Shown: positions 19,254 through 27,586 of the stretch, piece after piece
How positions within the stretch are numbered: the stretch's first letter is position 1
Layout: every line of letters begins with the position of its first letter
Assembly (NCBI RefSeq): GCF_008726925.1
Contig: NZ_VYWO01000002.1
Coordinates: 1-64,000 of the forward strand
Origin: Aerococcus sanguinicola
GTDB taxonomy: Bacteria; Bacillota; Bacilli; Lactobacillales; Aerococcaceae
Reading direction: 5' to 3'
Length of the DNA stretch: 64,000 bases
The notes under the pieces: generated by a model
The model's input: only the letters and a program-made list of their open reading frames with translations
What the model was told of the DNA's origin: nothing
Databases searched by the model: none
Position numbers and translations under genes: made by a program

Positions 19254-19289
19254 ACAAAAAAATCCTCCCAGACTCGTGCCTAGGAGGAT
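19254..19289 (-). terminator. Intrinsic terminator of the MFS gene
   Basis: Minus-strand ATCCTCC...GGGAGGAT followed by TTTTTTTG, 8 bases after the stop. Confidence 0.85.
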
Positions 19290-19296
19290 GTAACAC

Positions 19297-20457
19297 TTAT
19301 TCAAAATTCTTAGGATGGGTCACAACTAAGGCCAGTCCCATCACGAACATAAAGATCGCAAAGAGCAGGGTCGCTGAGAGACCAAATGACTTCAAGAGGA
19401 AGGCCCCCACCCCACTAGCAATCATAATCGACAGGTCAAAACTCGTAGTCTGAAGGGAGATGGCAATGTCTTGCCCTTCCGAAGTTTGCCGGGTGGTGGC
19501 TGTCTGCATCAGGGTCGAAATCGGACCGAAGCTGAGCCCCCAGAGGAACATACCGATGAAGCCCAGCCAGAGGGAAGAAGCCCCCCAGACGAAGATAGCC
19601 ATGGCGATGATCCCGATGATAAAGACCGTCAGCATGATGGACTTGAGGTGGTCGTCGATCAGCCGGGCCACTGCCACCACTGCACAGATGGCGCCGAGCC
19701 CAAAGACAATCTGCATGGCTTGAAGGCCCATGCCTAGTCTTTCCGCAATCATCTGAATGTAGACATAACTGGTGTAATGGGCACAGACAAAGAGGAAGGT
19801 GAGGACAACCACCATCATCACGTTGCGGTTCTTCACCATATCCTTGGGGCTGATCAAGTGGGCACTGGATTGGCCAGGCACTGAAGGCAGGAGCTTATAG
19901 CCAAAAGCGGCAACAATGAAGAAGCCTAGAGCTACCAGTCCGAAGGCTAAGCGCCAGTGCATGGCTTGGCCAATATAAGTCATCAGGGGCACACCCAGGC
20001 TCAGGCCAATGGTAGAACCCGAGAAGACCAGGGTCACCGCCCGACCAGCATGGGCCGCGGGTACCATCTGCAGGGTATAGGCCGCCAACATGGACCACAT
20101 CAGACCCGCACAGACCCCGCCGATCAAGCGGGCTCCCATGACCAACCAGAAATAGGGTGAGATGGCCGTCAAGAGGTTACCTAAACCGAAGCCTAGGACC
20201 ACCGCAATCAAGAGAGGGCGGCGGTTCACCTTAGTCACCAGCCGGGTCACCGGAATCGCCCCCAAAGCTGCCGTCAGGGCATAGGCTCCTACGAACTGCC
20301 CCACCATGGAATAATCCGCTGACAGGCTCTCCCCCATCTCCCGCAATAGGCCAGCTGGCAACAATTCCGAAATAATCGCTAATAATGTAATCACACTCAT
20401 CAGGAGAATCACCGGCCAGGGCATGGCGTGGTCATTTCCCCGTAAACTTCTCGTCAT
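19297..20457 (-). CDS. MFS efflux transporter, AraJ/DHA1 type
   Basis: 12-helix major-facilitator protein of 386 residues. Motif A-like RLVTKVNRRPLL follows TM2, and GARLIGGVCAGLMWSMLAAY and the motif C-like SGSTIGLSLGVPLMTYIG are typical of drug/sugar-efflux DHA1 members. Likely a proton antiporter exporting a small molecule; substrate unknown. Own promoter with an inverted-repeat operator and own terminator. Confidence 0.85.
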   Translation of the reverse strand: MTRSLRGNDHAMPWPVILLMSVITLLAIISELLPAGLLREMGESLSADYSMVGQFVGAYALTAALGAIPVTRLVTKVNRRPLLIAVVLGFGLGNLLTAISPYFWLVMGARLIGGVCAGLMWSMLAAYTLQMVPAAHAGRAVTLVFSGSTIGLSLGVPLMTYIGQAMHWRLAFGLVALGFFIVAAFGYKLLPSVPGQSSAHLISPKDMVKNRNVMMVVVLTFLFVCAHYTSYVYIQMIAERLGMGLQAMQIVFGLGAICAVVAVARLIDDHLKSIMLTVFIIGIIAMAIFVWGASSLWLGFIGMFLWGLSFGPISTLMQTATTRQTSEGQDIAISLQTTSFDLSIMIASGVGAFLLKSFGLSATLLFAIFMFVMGLALVVTHPKNFE

Positions 20458-20496
20458 ATTCTACCTCCACTCTAAAAGCTTCACCAATATCATGTA

Positions 20497-20530
20497 TTCG
20501 ATCATTTTGGCAATCTTTGATCGAAAAGTC
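20497..20530 (-). promoter_or_regulatory. Promoter and inverted-repeat operator of the MFS gene
   Basis: Minus-strand TTGACT, 17-base spacer, CAAAAT. Eight-base inverted repeats TTCGATCA (20497-20504) and TGATCGAA (20518-20525) cover the spacer and -10, a classic repressor operator position. No regulator gene is adjacent. Confidence 0.55.
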
Positions 20531-20571
20531 AAGCTTGGTCGCCTAAAAGATTCATGAGAAAAGATAAAAGA

Positions 20572-20615
20572 AAACCAAGCGTTCAAGGTCTTCATCCTTG
20601 CACGCTTGGTTTTCC
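20572..20615 (-). terminator. Terminator hairpin downstream of array D
   Basis: Perfect GAAAACCAAGCGT / ACGCTTGGTTTTC arms with an inner CAAGG/CCTTG stem; on the minus strand followed by TTTTATCTTTT. It would end mnmE-mnmG transcripts about 370 bases after the mnmG stop. From here to array D (20620-20755) nothing else recognisable except GATTGTGT/ACACAATC inverted repeats. Confidence 0.7.
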
Positions 20616-20759
20616 TTATTTGTATGCGAATCTTCATTTGTCGTTAATCATGTCAACCCTCACTTGAAACCCACGATTGTGTGTTAACAGCTGCAATACA
20701 CAATCCTAACTTCTATTTGATAGTTGATCAAAGCGAAATCCCAACTCTCACAACCTCCT

Positions 20760-20995
20760 AGTTGGGTTCAGTTGCGCAGAAGTGCCTCCTCTTCACAAAG
20801 CTCCGCCGAAGACTTTCAGTCTTCTCTGGATTTTTGCTCCAGAGGTCCACTTCTCCCGCGCTCCCTCACGCCCTTCTTAGTCGGGTTCGACTTGGCAGGC
20901 TTGGCGTGATTTCACAAGTCAGAAACGAGCGAATGCTTCGCTCTTATTCTGACTTGCTCCAATCATCCAAGCCTAAGCGCCAAGTCTCACACCCT
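20760..20995 (+). repeat. Hairpin-repeat array D (two units)
   Basis: Units at 20760-20874 and 20879-20995. Unit 2 arms: ACTTGGC/GCCAAGT, AGGCTTGG/CCAAGCCT, CAAGTCAGAA/TTCTGACTTG, GAGCGAA/TTCGCTC. The right end overlaps the mnmG coding sequence: mnmG codons AGG GTG TGA are the conserved AGGGTGTGA end of the unit. Confidence 0.9.
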
Positions 20996-22891
20996 TTTAA
21001 CCTTTCCTGATTGCAGGTACACAGCGAGGATGGAGATATCGGCGGGGTTGACGCCGGAGACGCGGCTAGCTTGGGCCAGGGTGCGGGGGCCGATTTCGGC
21101 TAGGCGCTGGCGGGCTTCGGTGGCGATGCCTTCGATGGCTTCCCAGTCGATATCTTCAGGGATGACCTTGGATTCCATGCGGTGGAGTTTGTCGACATTG
21201 CGTTGGGCTTTTTCGATGTAGCCAGCGTATTTGACCTGGATTTCGACTTGGTCCCAAACTTCGTGGGGGTAGTCGGTCTCAGATGGGGCGAACTTCAGAA
21301 TGTCGCCAATCTTGAGTTCGGGGCGTTTGAGCAGGTCAGCAGCCAGGATCCCGTCCTTCAAGCGAGAAGAGCCCTTGTCTTCGAGATAGGCTTGGAGCTC
21401 AGCACTAGGCTTGAGTCGGGTGGTTTGCAGGCGGTTGAGTTCAGACATGACTGCATTCTGCTCGAAGAGATAGCGTTGGTAGCGCTCGTCCGTCACTAGG
21501 CCGAGCTGGCGCCCATATTCGGTCAGGCGGAGGTCGGCATTGTCATGGCGGAGGAGGAGACGGTATTCAGCCCGGGAGGTGAGGAGACGGTAGGGTTCCG
21601 TCGTTCCCTTGGTCACCAGGTCATCGACCATCACGCCGATATAGCCTTCATCCCGGCCAATAATGAAGGGGTCCTTGCCCTGGATCTTCAAGGCCGCGTT
21701 GATTCCCGCATAGAGGCCTTGGCCGGCTGCTTCTTCGTAGCCTGAAGTCCCATTGGTCTGTCCAGCGGTATAGAGGTTGTCAATGTGCTTAGTCTCGAAG
21801 GTGGCCTTCAATTGGTTGGGGCGGACCACATCATATTCAATGGCATAGCCGTCGCGCATGATGCGGGCATTTTCCAAGCCCTTGATGGAGTGGATCATGG
21901 CTTCTTGGACTTCTTCTGGCATGGAGGTCGACAGGCCTTGGACATAGATTTCATTGGTATAACGGCCTTCAGGTTCCAGGAAGAGCTGGTGCTTGTCCTT
22001 GTCGGCAAAGCGCACAATCTTATCTTCAATCGATGGGCAGTAACGAGCACCGACACCATCCACAATCCCTGTAAACATAGGGGCCCGGTCCAAATTCTCA
22101 CGGATAATCTCATGGGTGCCTTCATTGGTATAGGTCAACCAGCAAGGAATCTGCTCATCCGCAGGGAGATAATCTTCGTCATTAGAGAGGAAGCTAAAGT
22201 GGTGGGGGGCTTCGTCCCCAGGTTGGATACTGGTTTGGTCATAGTCCACGCTATCCTTAGCTACCCGGGGTGGGGTTCCGGTCTTAAAGCGGACAATATC
22301 GAAGCCGTATTTTTCGGCCAAATTCTTGGTCAGTTCGGTAGCAGCTTGGGAGTTATTCGGGCCAGAAGAATATTTGAGCTCGCCGATAATGATTTCACCG
22401 CGAGCTGCTGTCCCGACTGTTAAGATCACAGCCTGGCTGCGGAAAACAGCCCCTGTCTCCGTGATGACACCCCGGCACTGGCCGTCTTCAACAATTAAGT
22501 CGCTGACGATGCCTTGGCGCAGGTCCAAGTTTTCTTGGTTTTCAATGCTTTGGCGCATGGTCCGGGCATAGGCTTCCTTGTCCGCTTGGGCACGGAGGGC
22601 GCGGACAGCAGGCCCCTTACCAATATTGAGCATCCGCATTTGGATGTAGGTCTTATCGATATTGACCCCCATCTCACCGCCTAGGGCATCGATCTCACGG
22701 ACTACTACCCCCTTGGCCGGTCCACCGATCGAAGGGTTACAGGGCATAAAGGCCACCATATCAATCGAAATCGTAATTAGAAGGGTCTTTTGCCCCATCC
22801 GAGCGGTCGCTAAGGCTGCCTCACAGCCCGCATGACCAGCTCCAACAACGACAACATCATAGTCTCCAGCTGCAAATTGTTCTACCATCAT
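20987..22891 (-). CDS. mnmG: tRNA uridine-5-carboxymethylaminomethyl modification enzyme MnmG (GidA)
   Basis: FAD-dependent partner of MnmE that modifies U34 of tRNAs reading NNA/NNG codons. 634 residues, normal length. Dinucleotide-binding [15 protein letters not shown] near residues 14-28, [39 protein letters not shown] and the C-terminal [16 protein letters not shown] are family signatures. Starts 18 bases after mnmE. The last codons (Arg-Val-stop) come from the hairpin-repeat end, so the native C-terminus may have been altered by a few residues. Confidence 0.97.
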   Translation of the reverse strand: MMVEQFAAGDYDVVVVGAGHAGCEAALATARMGQKTLLITISIDMVAFMPCNPSIGGPAKGVVVREIDALGGEMGVNIDKTYIQMRMLNIGKGPAVRALRAQADKEAYARTMRQSIENQENLDLRQGIVSDLIVEDGQCRGVITETGAVFRSQAVILTVGTAARGEIIIGELKYSSGPNNSQAATELTKNLAEKYGFDIVRFKTGTPPRVAKDSVDYDQTSIQPGDEAPHHFSFLSNDEDYLPADEQIPCWLTYTNEGTHEIIRENLDRAPMFTGIVDGVGARYCPSIEDKIVRFADKDKHQLFLEPEGRYTNEIYVQGLSTSMPEEVQEAMIHSIKGLENARIMRDGYAIEYDVVRPNQLKATFETKHIDNLYTAGQTNGTSGYEEAAGQGLYAGINAALKIQGKDPFIIGRDEGYIGVMVDDLVTKGTTEPYRLLTSRAEYRLLLRHDNADLRLTEYGRQLGLVTDERYQRYLFEQNAVMSELNRLQTTRLKPSAELQAYLEDKGSSRLKDGILAADLLKRPELKIGDILKFAPSETDYPHEVWDQVEIQVKYAGYIEKAQRNVDKLHRMESKVIPEDIDWEAIEGIATEARQRLAEIGPRTLAQASRVSGVNPADISILAVYLQSGKVKRV

Positions 22892-22909
22892 TTCATCCTT
22901 TCTCTGTCC

Positions 22910-24301
22910 TTACTTGCCCAAGCAGAATTGGGTAAAGAGTTGGGTAATCAGTTCATCTGGCGCGCTCTCTCCGGTAATCTCACCGAGCAAATCCCAAGCC
23001 CGGGTGAAGTCAATCTGGATCAGGTCAACAGGCATGCCGGCTTCAATACCAGCCTCCACCTCATCCAAGGCCTGGCTAGCCTTCTGCAGGAGGTCGATAT
23101 GACGGGAATTGGTGACGTAAGTCGCATCCCGTTCGCCTGTTTGCCCGCTAAAGAAGAGCTCTGCAATATCTTCTTCTAGGAGGTCGAGCCCGCTCCGTTC
23201 CACCATGGAGGTTTCAATCACTGGATCATCAGCTAAGTATCTGTCTAATTCAGCCCGGTCGAGCTTTGTTGGCAGGTCGGTCTTATTAAAGATCACAATC
23301 CGCTGGCTATCGGCGGTCAGTTCCAGTAAGTCCCGGTCCATGTCGGTCAAAGGCTCGCTCTGGTTGAGGAGGAGGAGGACCAAATCAGCTTGCTCCAAGG
23401 CTTTCCGAGACCGTTCCACGCCAATTTTTTCTACCTGGTCGTCGGTTTCCCGGATACCTGCTGTATCGATCAATTTAAGCGGCACACCGCGAACATTAAC
23501 ATATTCCTCAATGGTATCGCGGGTGGTCCCTTCAATATCCGTCACGATCGCCTTATCCTCCCTGAGCAAGGTATTGAGGAGACTAGACTTGCCAACATTA
23601 GGCCGGCCAATAATAGCTGTGTTCAGACCATCCCGCAAGATCTTGCCCTGCTTAGAAGTCGCAAGCAAGGACTGGATGCCTGCCTTGACCTGGGCCGTCT
23701 TCTCAGCCAGGAGAGACAGGGTCATCTCTTCGACATCATCATATTCTGGGTAGTCAATATTCACTTCGACCTGGGCCAGGGTGTTCAGGATATCCTGGCG
23801 TAGGTCCTTAATAATAGAGGACAAGTGCCCGTCCAAGTGGTTAACGGCTTGTTGCATGGACCGGTCTGTCTTGGCCCGGATCACATCCATAACAGCTTCC
23901 GCCTGGGTTAAGTCAATCCGCCCATTCAGGAAGGCCCGCTTGGTGAATTCACCGGGCTCTGCCATGACACAGCCCTCACGCAGGGCCAATTCCAGAATCC
24001 GCTGGGTCGCTAACATCCCCCCATGGCAGTTAATTTCAACAATATCTTCCCGGGTGAAGGTCCGGGGCGACCGCATCACGCTCACCATGACTTCATCAAT
24101 CTCTTCATCTGTCTTAGGGTCCACAATATGGCCATAGTGGATGGTATGGCTGTCTTGGTCAGCCAGGTGTTTCTTCCCCATCCGGTAAATCTTATCCGCA
24201 ATCTCAACCGCATCAGTCCCCGACAAGCGGACAATCCCAATAGCCCCTTCGCCTGGCGCCGTCGAAATCGCGGCAATCGTATCAAAAGCTTCCGTAAACA
24301 T
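22910..24301 (-). CDS. mnmE: tRNA modification GTPase MnmE (TrmE)
   Basis: Works with MnmG on wobble uridine. 463 residues: N-terminal tetrahydrofolate-binding domain (1-120), helical domain interrupted by a G domain (about 220-380) with [20 protein letters not shown] and NKTD, and the invariant C-terminal CxGK (FCLGK). Confidence 0.97.
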   Translation of the reverse strand: MFTEAFDTIAAISTAPGEGAIGIVRLSGTDAVEIADKIYRMGKKHLADQDSHTIHYGHIVDPKTDEEIDEVMVSVMRSPRTFTREDIVEINCHGGMLATQRILELALREGCVMAEPGEFTKRAFLNGRIDLTQAEAVMDVIRAKTDRSMQQAVNHLDGHLSSIIKDLRQDILNTLAQVEVNIDYPEYDDVEEMTLSLLAEKTAQVKAGIQSLLATSKQGKILRDGLNTAIIGRPNVGKSSLLNTLLREDKAIVTDIEGTTRDTIEEYVNVRGVPLKLIDTAGIRETDDQVEKIGVERSRKALEQADLVLLLLNQSEPLTDMDRDLLELTADSQRIVIFNKTDLPTKLDRAELDRYLADDPVIETSMVERSGLDLLEEDIAELFFSGQTGERDATYVTNSRHIDLLQKASQALDEVEAGIEAGMPVDLIQIDFTRAWDLLGEITGESAPDELITQLFTQFCLGK

Positions 24302-24432
24302 AAACCCACGCTCCCTTTCTTTATCATACTTAGAATTTAACTAGCGCTAGCTAAGCTAGTACTTTTCAATGCTTCTAGTTTCTTTAACATCACTTAATGA
24401 TTAAGCATAGTAATATTTAGCGGTAATTCTAT

Positions 24433-24722
24433 GAGCAGGAGTGGAGCTTTGATTTGGTCGTTAGCCATGAACAAGCAAACGATGTGAATTACGGATCGTA
24501 GGTGTCAACCGTACGAGCCGAAACCTGCTCCAAAAGTCAGCTCTGACTCCACTTCACAAAGGCTGGCCGAACCTTCATAAGGTTCTTCCATCCTTTGCTC
24601 CAGTGATTCAGAGCTACCGACTGTTGTCGCACTCTTATTTTGAAGCTCGTTAGGCGAGAGACCTTGGCTCGAGCCGGTGCCATGGCTCTTTAACGAGCCA
24701 AATCAAAGTGGAACGGATGCTC
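24433..24722 (+). repeat. Second palindromic element, long copy with nested hairpin unit (290 bp)
   Basis: Outer arms TTTGATTTGGTCGTTA and TAACGAGCCAAATCAAA pair; ends are GAGCA...TGCTC. The flanks match the short copy at 17391-17565, but the centre carries about 115 extra bases that look like a unit of the first repeat family: CAGCTCTGA...TCAGAGCTACCG arms, CCACTTCAC/CTCCAGTG connectors, CAAAGG/CCTTTG and AACCTT/AAGGTT inner stems. No reading frame. Confidence 0.75.
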
Positions 24723-24754
24723 ACAAACACATTTACTAAACTACCTTTATCTAA

Positions 24755-24807
24755 CAAAAAAAGTGCCTAGTCTGCCCCCTAATAACAAGGAAGCAGACGG
24801 ACACTTT
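24755..24807 (-). terminator. Intrinsic terminator of the HAD gene
   Basis: Minus-strand AAAGTGTCCGTCTGC...GCAGACTAGGCACTT followed by TTTTT, about 90 bases past the stop. The remaining intergenic sequence up to mnmE (24302-24432) shows nothing recognisable. Confidence 0.75.
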
Positions 24808-24894
24808 GACTGTCGTTGCTTAATGGTAAATATAAAGTCGACCATATTATACCGATTCTTTTTGACTTTGTAAACTACTTGATTTGTTTTTTCT

Positions 24895-25746
24895 TTAATC
24901 CCCTGACCGCACAAAGTCTGCCATAAAGTCCAAGTTTCCTGCCTTCAGATAGCGGTCGATCACTTGCAAGACCGCGCCCTCTTCATTGCTGCCAATTTCA
25001 TAGCGGCAGAGGGACTTGAGATCAGGATCGGCATTGGACATGGCCACGGAATAAGCAACTTCACCCATCATGGAGGCATCGTTCAAGCTGTCCCCAAAGG
25101 CCATGGTCTCTTCAGGCCGGATCTGGTACTTGTCCTGCAAGTAACGCACAGCGGACCCCTTGCCCCCCTCTGCATTGATGAAGTCCATCCACATGGTGGC
25201 AGAAGTGACGCCTGTAATCCGGGGGAAGGTCGCATTCATCTGGGTCACGAAATCCTTATTAGCCGCCAGCCCTTCAAAAGAATTGACCGCTAATTTTACC
25301 GGATGGTGGCCCAAGTCTTCTAGTTCCGCATAGGAGTCTAGGAGGGTGATATCTGGGCAATAAATCCGAATATTGGCTTCATTCTCAGCGATTAGGCGGG
25401 TGGAATAGAAGCTATCCCCAGCGCTCACTAAGGAGCTATAGTTAGGATTGGCGTGGACTTCTTGGTCCAAGGCAAGTAAGTCATCTAAGGCAATGACCTT
25501 CTCTTCAATCCGCTCGCCTTCTTTTTCAATGATATTGCCATTCTCGCCAGCCAAATAAACCAGGTCTTGCAGGGGACCCGACAAGTAGTATTCCAGCTTG
25601 GAGAGGCTATTGCCACTAGCGATACAAACCACTACCCCGCGCTGGCGCAAGTCCTTCACCATGTCTAAGAAGGCTTCGGCATCATAGCTTTTGTCGCCGC
25701 GCAAGAGGGTTTCATCCATATCAATCGCAAGTAATTTAACTGTCAT
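24895..25746 (-). CDS. Cof-type HAD-IIB phosphatase
   Basis: Cytoplasmic haloacid-dehalogenase-type hydrolase, 283 residues, acting on sugar or other small phosphates. Nucleophile motif DMDETLL near the N-terminus, a large C2B cap (about 85-200), and the Mg-binding motif AFGDSLNDASMM followed by VAMSNADPDLK. Start taken at ATG 25746 with GGAGG six bases upstream; a GTG one codon earlier is in frame. Substrate not predictable. Confidence 0.88.
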   Translation of the reverse strand: MTVKLLAIDMDETLLRGDKSYDAEAFLDMVKDLRQRGVVVCIASGNSLSKLEYYLSGPLQDLVYLAGENGNIIEKEGERIEEKVIALDDLLALDQEVHANPNYSSLVSAGDSFYSTRLIAENEANIRIYCPDITLLDSYAELEDLGHHPVKLAVNSFEGLAANKDFVTQMNATFPRITGVTSATMWMDFINAEGGKGSAVRYLQDKYQIRPEETMAFGDSLNDASMMGEVAYSVAMSNADPDLKSLCRYEIGSNEEGAVLQVIDRYLKAGNLDFMADFVRSGD

Positions 25747-25828
25747 CACGAACCTCCATCTCTTTCGAACGCTTTTACCGCATTATAGCATGGCAAGGGA
25801 AGCTTGCAAAGCCAGGACCATATCTGGC

Positions 25829-26605
25829 CTAGGCCCTGGTCTTAGCTTCCGTTTCAATCAATTCAAGGCCCTGGTCAACGAGGTCTGCTCTTAGGTCCTC
25901 GTCTGGGCAAGCATCCACAATCAAGGTCTCAATGTCTGATAAGGAAGCGAATTGTTCCAGGGTATGCTGGTTTAATTTGGAATGGTCGCAGAGAACATAG
26001 CGGTGCCCAGCATTGGCAATCATCTGCCGGCGGACCTGGTTCTCGTCGAGGTGGTAATCCGTAAAAGCTTGCTTGGCTGAGACCCCACTGGCCCCGAGGA
26101 AGCACCGGTCGGCATAATATTTCTTCAAGGCCTGGACGGTGTCAGGACCTGACGTCGACATTTCCTTGGCCCTTAAATTCCCTCCTAGCAAGATCACGGT
26201 AAAGGCAGCCTTCTCCCGCAATTCTATAGCCACCTGGACATTATTGGTAATAATCGTCAATTGGTTGAAGGCGAGGAGATAGGGTACCATAGCAGCCGTT
26301 GTGGTCCCCATGTCGATAAAGAGGGTCTCCCCTTCCTTAACCAAGTGGACCGCCTGACGGGCAATGGCATCTTTCTCCTGGGGGAATTGTTGCTTGCGCT
26401 GGTGGGCTTCTGGTTCAACGGCTACCTTGTTGGCTACCGCCCCGCCATGGACCTTCTGCAAGAGCCCCTTGCTTTCCATCACGTCAATATCATTATGGAT
26501 GGTTTGCCGGGACAAGTTAAAATAATCACTCAATTCAGAAGTTTTAACCACTTGCTGGCTGGCCAAGAGTTCCAGAATTTTTTGGTGACGTTCGGCTTGA
26601 AGCAT
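25829..26605 (-). CDS. DeoR/GlpR-family transcriptional regulator
   Basis: 258 residues from the ATG at 26605 (MLQAERHQKILELL), preceded by GAAAGGAG; the longer frame to 26698 has no ribosome site. N-terminal DeoR helix-turn-helix (VVKTSELSDYFNLSRQTIHNDI) and a C-terminal DeoRC effector domain (FIDMGTTTAAMVPYL, NNVQVAIELREKA, LGASGVS). Divergent from the aminoethylphosphonate operon, with a TTTACATTAG/CTAATGTAAA operator between them, so it is probably that operon's repressor. Confidence 0.88.
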   Translation of the reverse strand: MLQAERHQKILELLASQQVVKTSELSDYFNLSRQTIHNDIDVMESKGLLQKVHGGAVANKVAVEPEAHQRKQQFPQEKDAIARQAVHLVKEGETLFIDMGTTTAAMVPYLLAFNQLTIITNNVQVAIELREKAAFTVILLGGNLRAKEMSTSGPDTVQALKKYYADRCFLGASGVSAKQAFTDYHLDENQVRRQMIANAGHRYVLCDHSKLNQHTLEQFASLSDIETLIVDACPDEDLRADLVDQGLELIETEAKTRA

Positions 26606-26731
26606 GTCAAGCTCTCCTTTCTTTTTACTTTCTTCTTTACAAATCTTAACATAAATTGTCGTTTCTGAAATGATTTCTTCACAAGACCTGGCTATCATTT
26701 ACTGATAATTAACGGCATTTTTACATCAAGT

Positions 26732-26775
26732 TTACATTAGCTGTGTATACTTGAATCAGTTCGAACTAATGTAAA
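26732..26775. promoter_or_regulatory. Inverted-repeat operator between regulator and phosphonate operon
   Basis: Ten-base perfect arms TTTACATTAG (26732-26741) and CTAATGTAAA (26766-26775) with 24 bases between; a further half site TTTACATCA starts at 26721. A TATACT -10-like hexamer (26747-26752) lies between the arms. Likely target of the DeoR-type regulator. Confidence 0.6.
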
Positions 26776-26820
26776 CCATTGTTAAATTATGTCTACCTGA
26801 AATTGAAAGGAGTCCTTAAC

Positions 26821-27585
26821 TTGCTTGAGTTAATCAATGTCACCAAGAGCTATGGTGATACCCAAGTCTTGCATGATATCAACCTCACTATTGAGGATAG
26901 TGATATTGTTTCCATTCTCGGCCCGTCCGGCTGTGGCAAGACCACCCTCTTGAATTTAATCCTCGGCATCATCCCTGTCAGCTCTGGTCAGATTCGCTAC
27001 CAAGGCCAAGATATTACCAACACTTCTATGGAGAAGCGGGGCTTCAATATTGTCTTCCAAGACTATGCCCTCTTCCCCAACCTTAATGTCTACGACAACA
27101 TTACTTACGGCTTGAAGAATAATCCTGATATTTCGAGCCCAGAAGAGGTCCAAGACCTCATCCAATTACTCAACTTAGAAAAACACTTGAAGAAATCCAT
27201 CCGGCAATTATCCGGCGGACAGAAGCAGCGGGTTGCCCTGGCGCGTACCCTGGTGATGAAGCCCAAGATCCTCCTCCTCGATGAACCCCTCTCTGCCTTA
27301 GATGGCGTCATCAAAGAACAGATTAAGGAGCGGATCCACACCATCGCCAAGAAATACCAATTAACCACGATCATGGTTACCCATGACCCCGAAGAAGCGC
27401 TGACCCTATCGGATAAGGTCATCATCTTAAACCAAGGTCATGTGGAACAATATTCAACCAGTCATCAGATTGTCGCCCAACCGGCGAGCGAATTTGTCGA
27501 CCAATTTATCCTCAACCAATTAAGGATCAAACGGGATAATATTGTCGGACTCTTCCAGGAAGAGTCGGTAAAGGAGAGCGTCTAG
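26821..27585 (+). CDS. ABC transporter ATP-binding protein (putative 2-aminoethylphosphonate import)
   Basis: 254 residues from a TTG start at 26821 (LLELINVTKSYGD), with GAAAGGAG eight bases upstream; the frame open to 26779 is upstream of that site. Walker A GPSGCGKTT, Q-loop in VFQDYALFPNLNVYDNITYG, signature LSGGQKQR, Walker B LLLDEPLSALD, H-loop VTHD. Belongs to the iron/thiamine/phosphonate (PhnT-type) group. First gene of a five-gene operon ending in phnW-phnX, hence the substrate call. Confidence 0.85.
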   Translation: MLELINVTKSYGDTQVLHDINLTIEDSDIVSILGPSGCGKTTLLNLILGIIPVSSGQIRYQGQDITNTSMEKRGFNIVFQDYALFPNLNVYDNITYGLKNNPDISSPEEVQDLIQLLNLEKHLKKSIRQLSGGQKQRVALARTLVMKPKILLLDEPLSALDGVIKEQIKERIHTIAKKYQLTTIMVTHDPEEALTLSDKVIILNQGHVEQYSTSHQIVAQPASEFVDQFILNQLRIKRDNIVGLFQEESVKESV

Positions 27586-27586
27586 G

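Noticed and set aside
19200..19304. Longer N-terminus for the DsrE-like gene
   Set aside because: The extension would be encoded by the MFS terminator; a good ribosome site supports the ATG at 19199.
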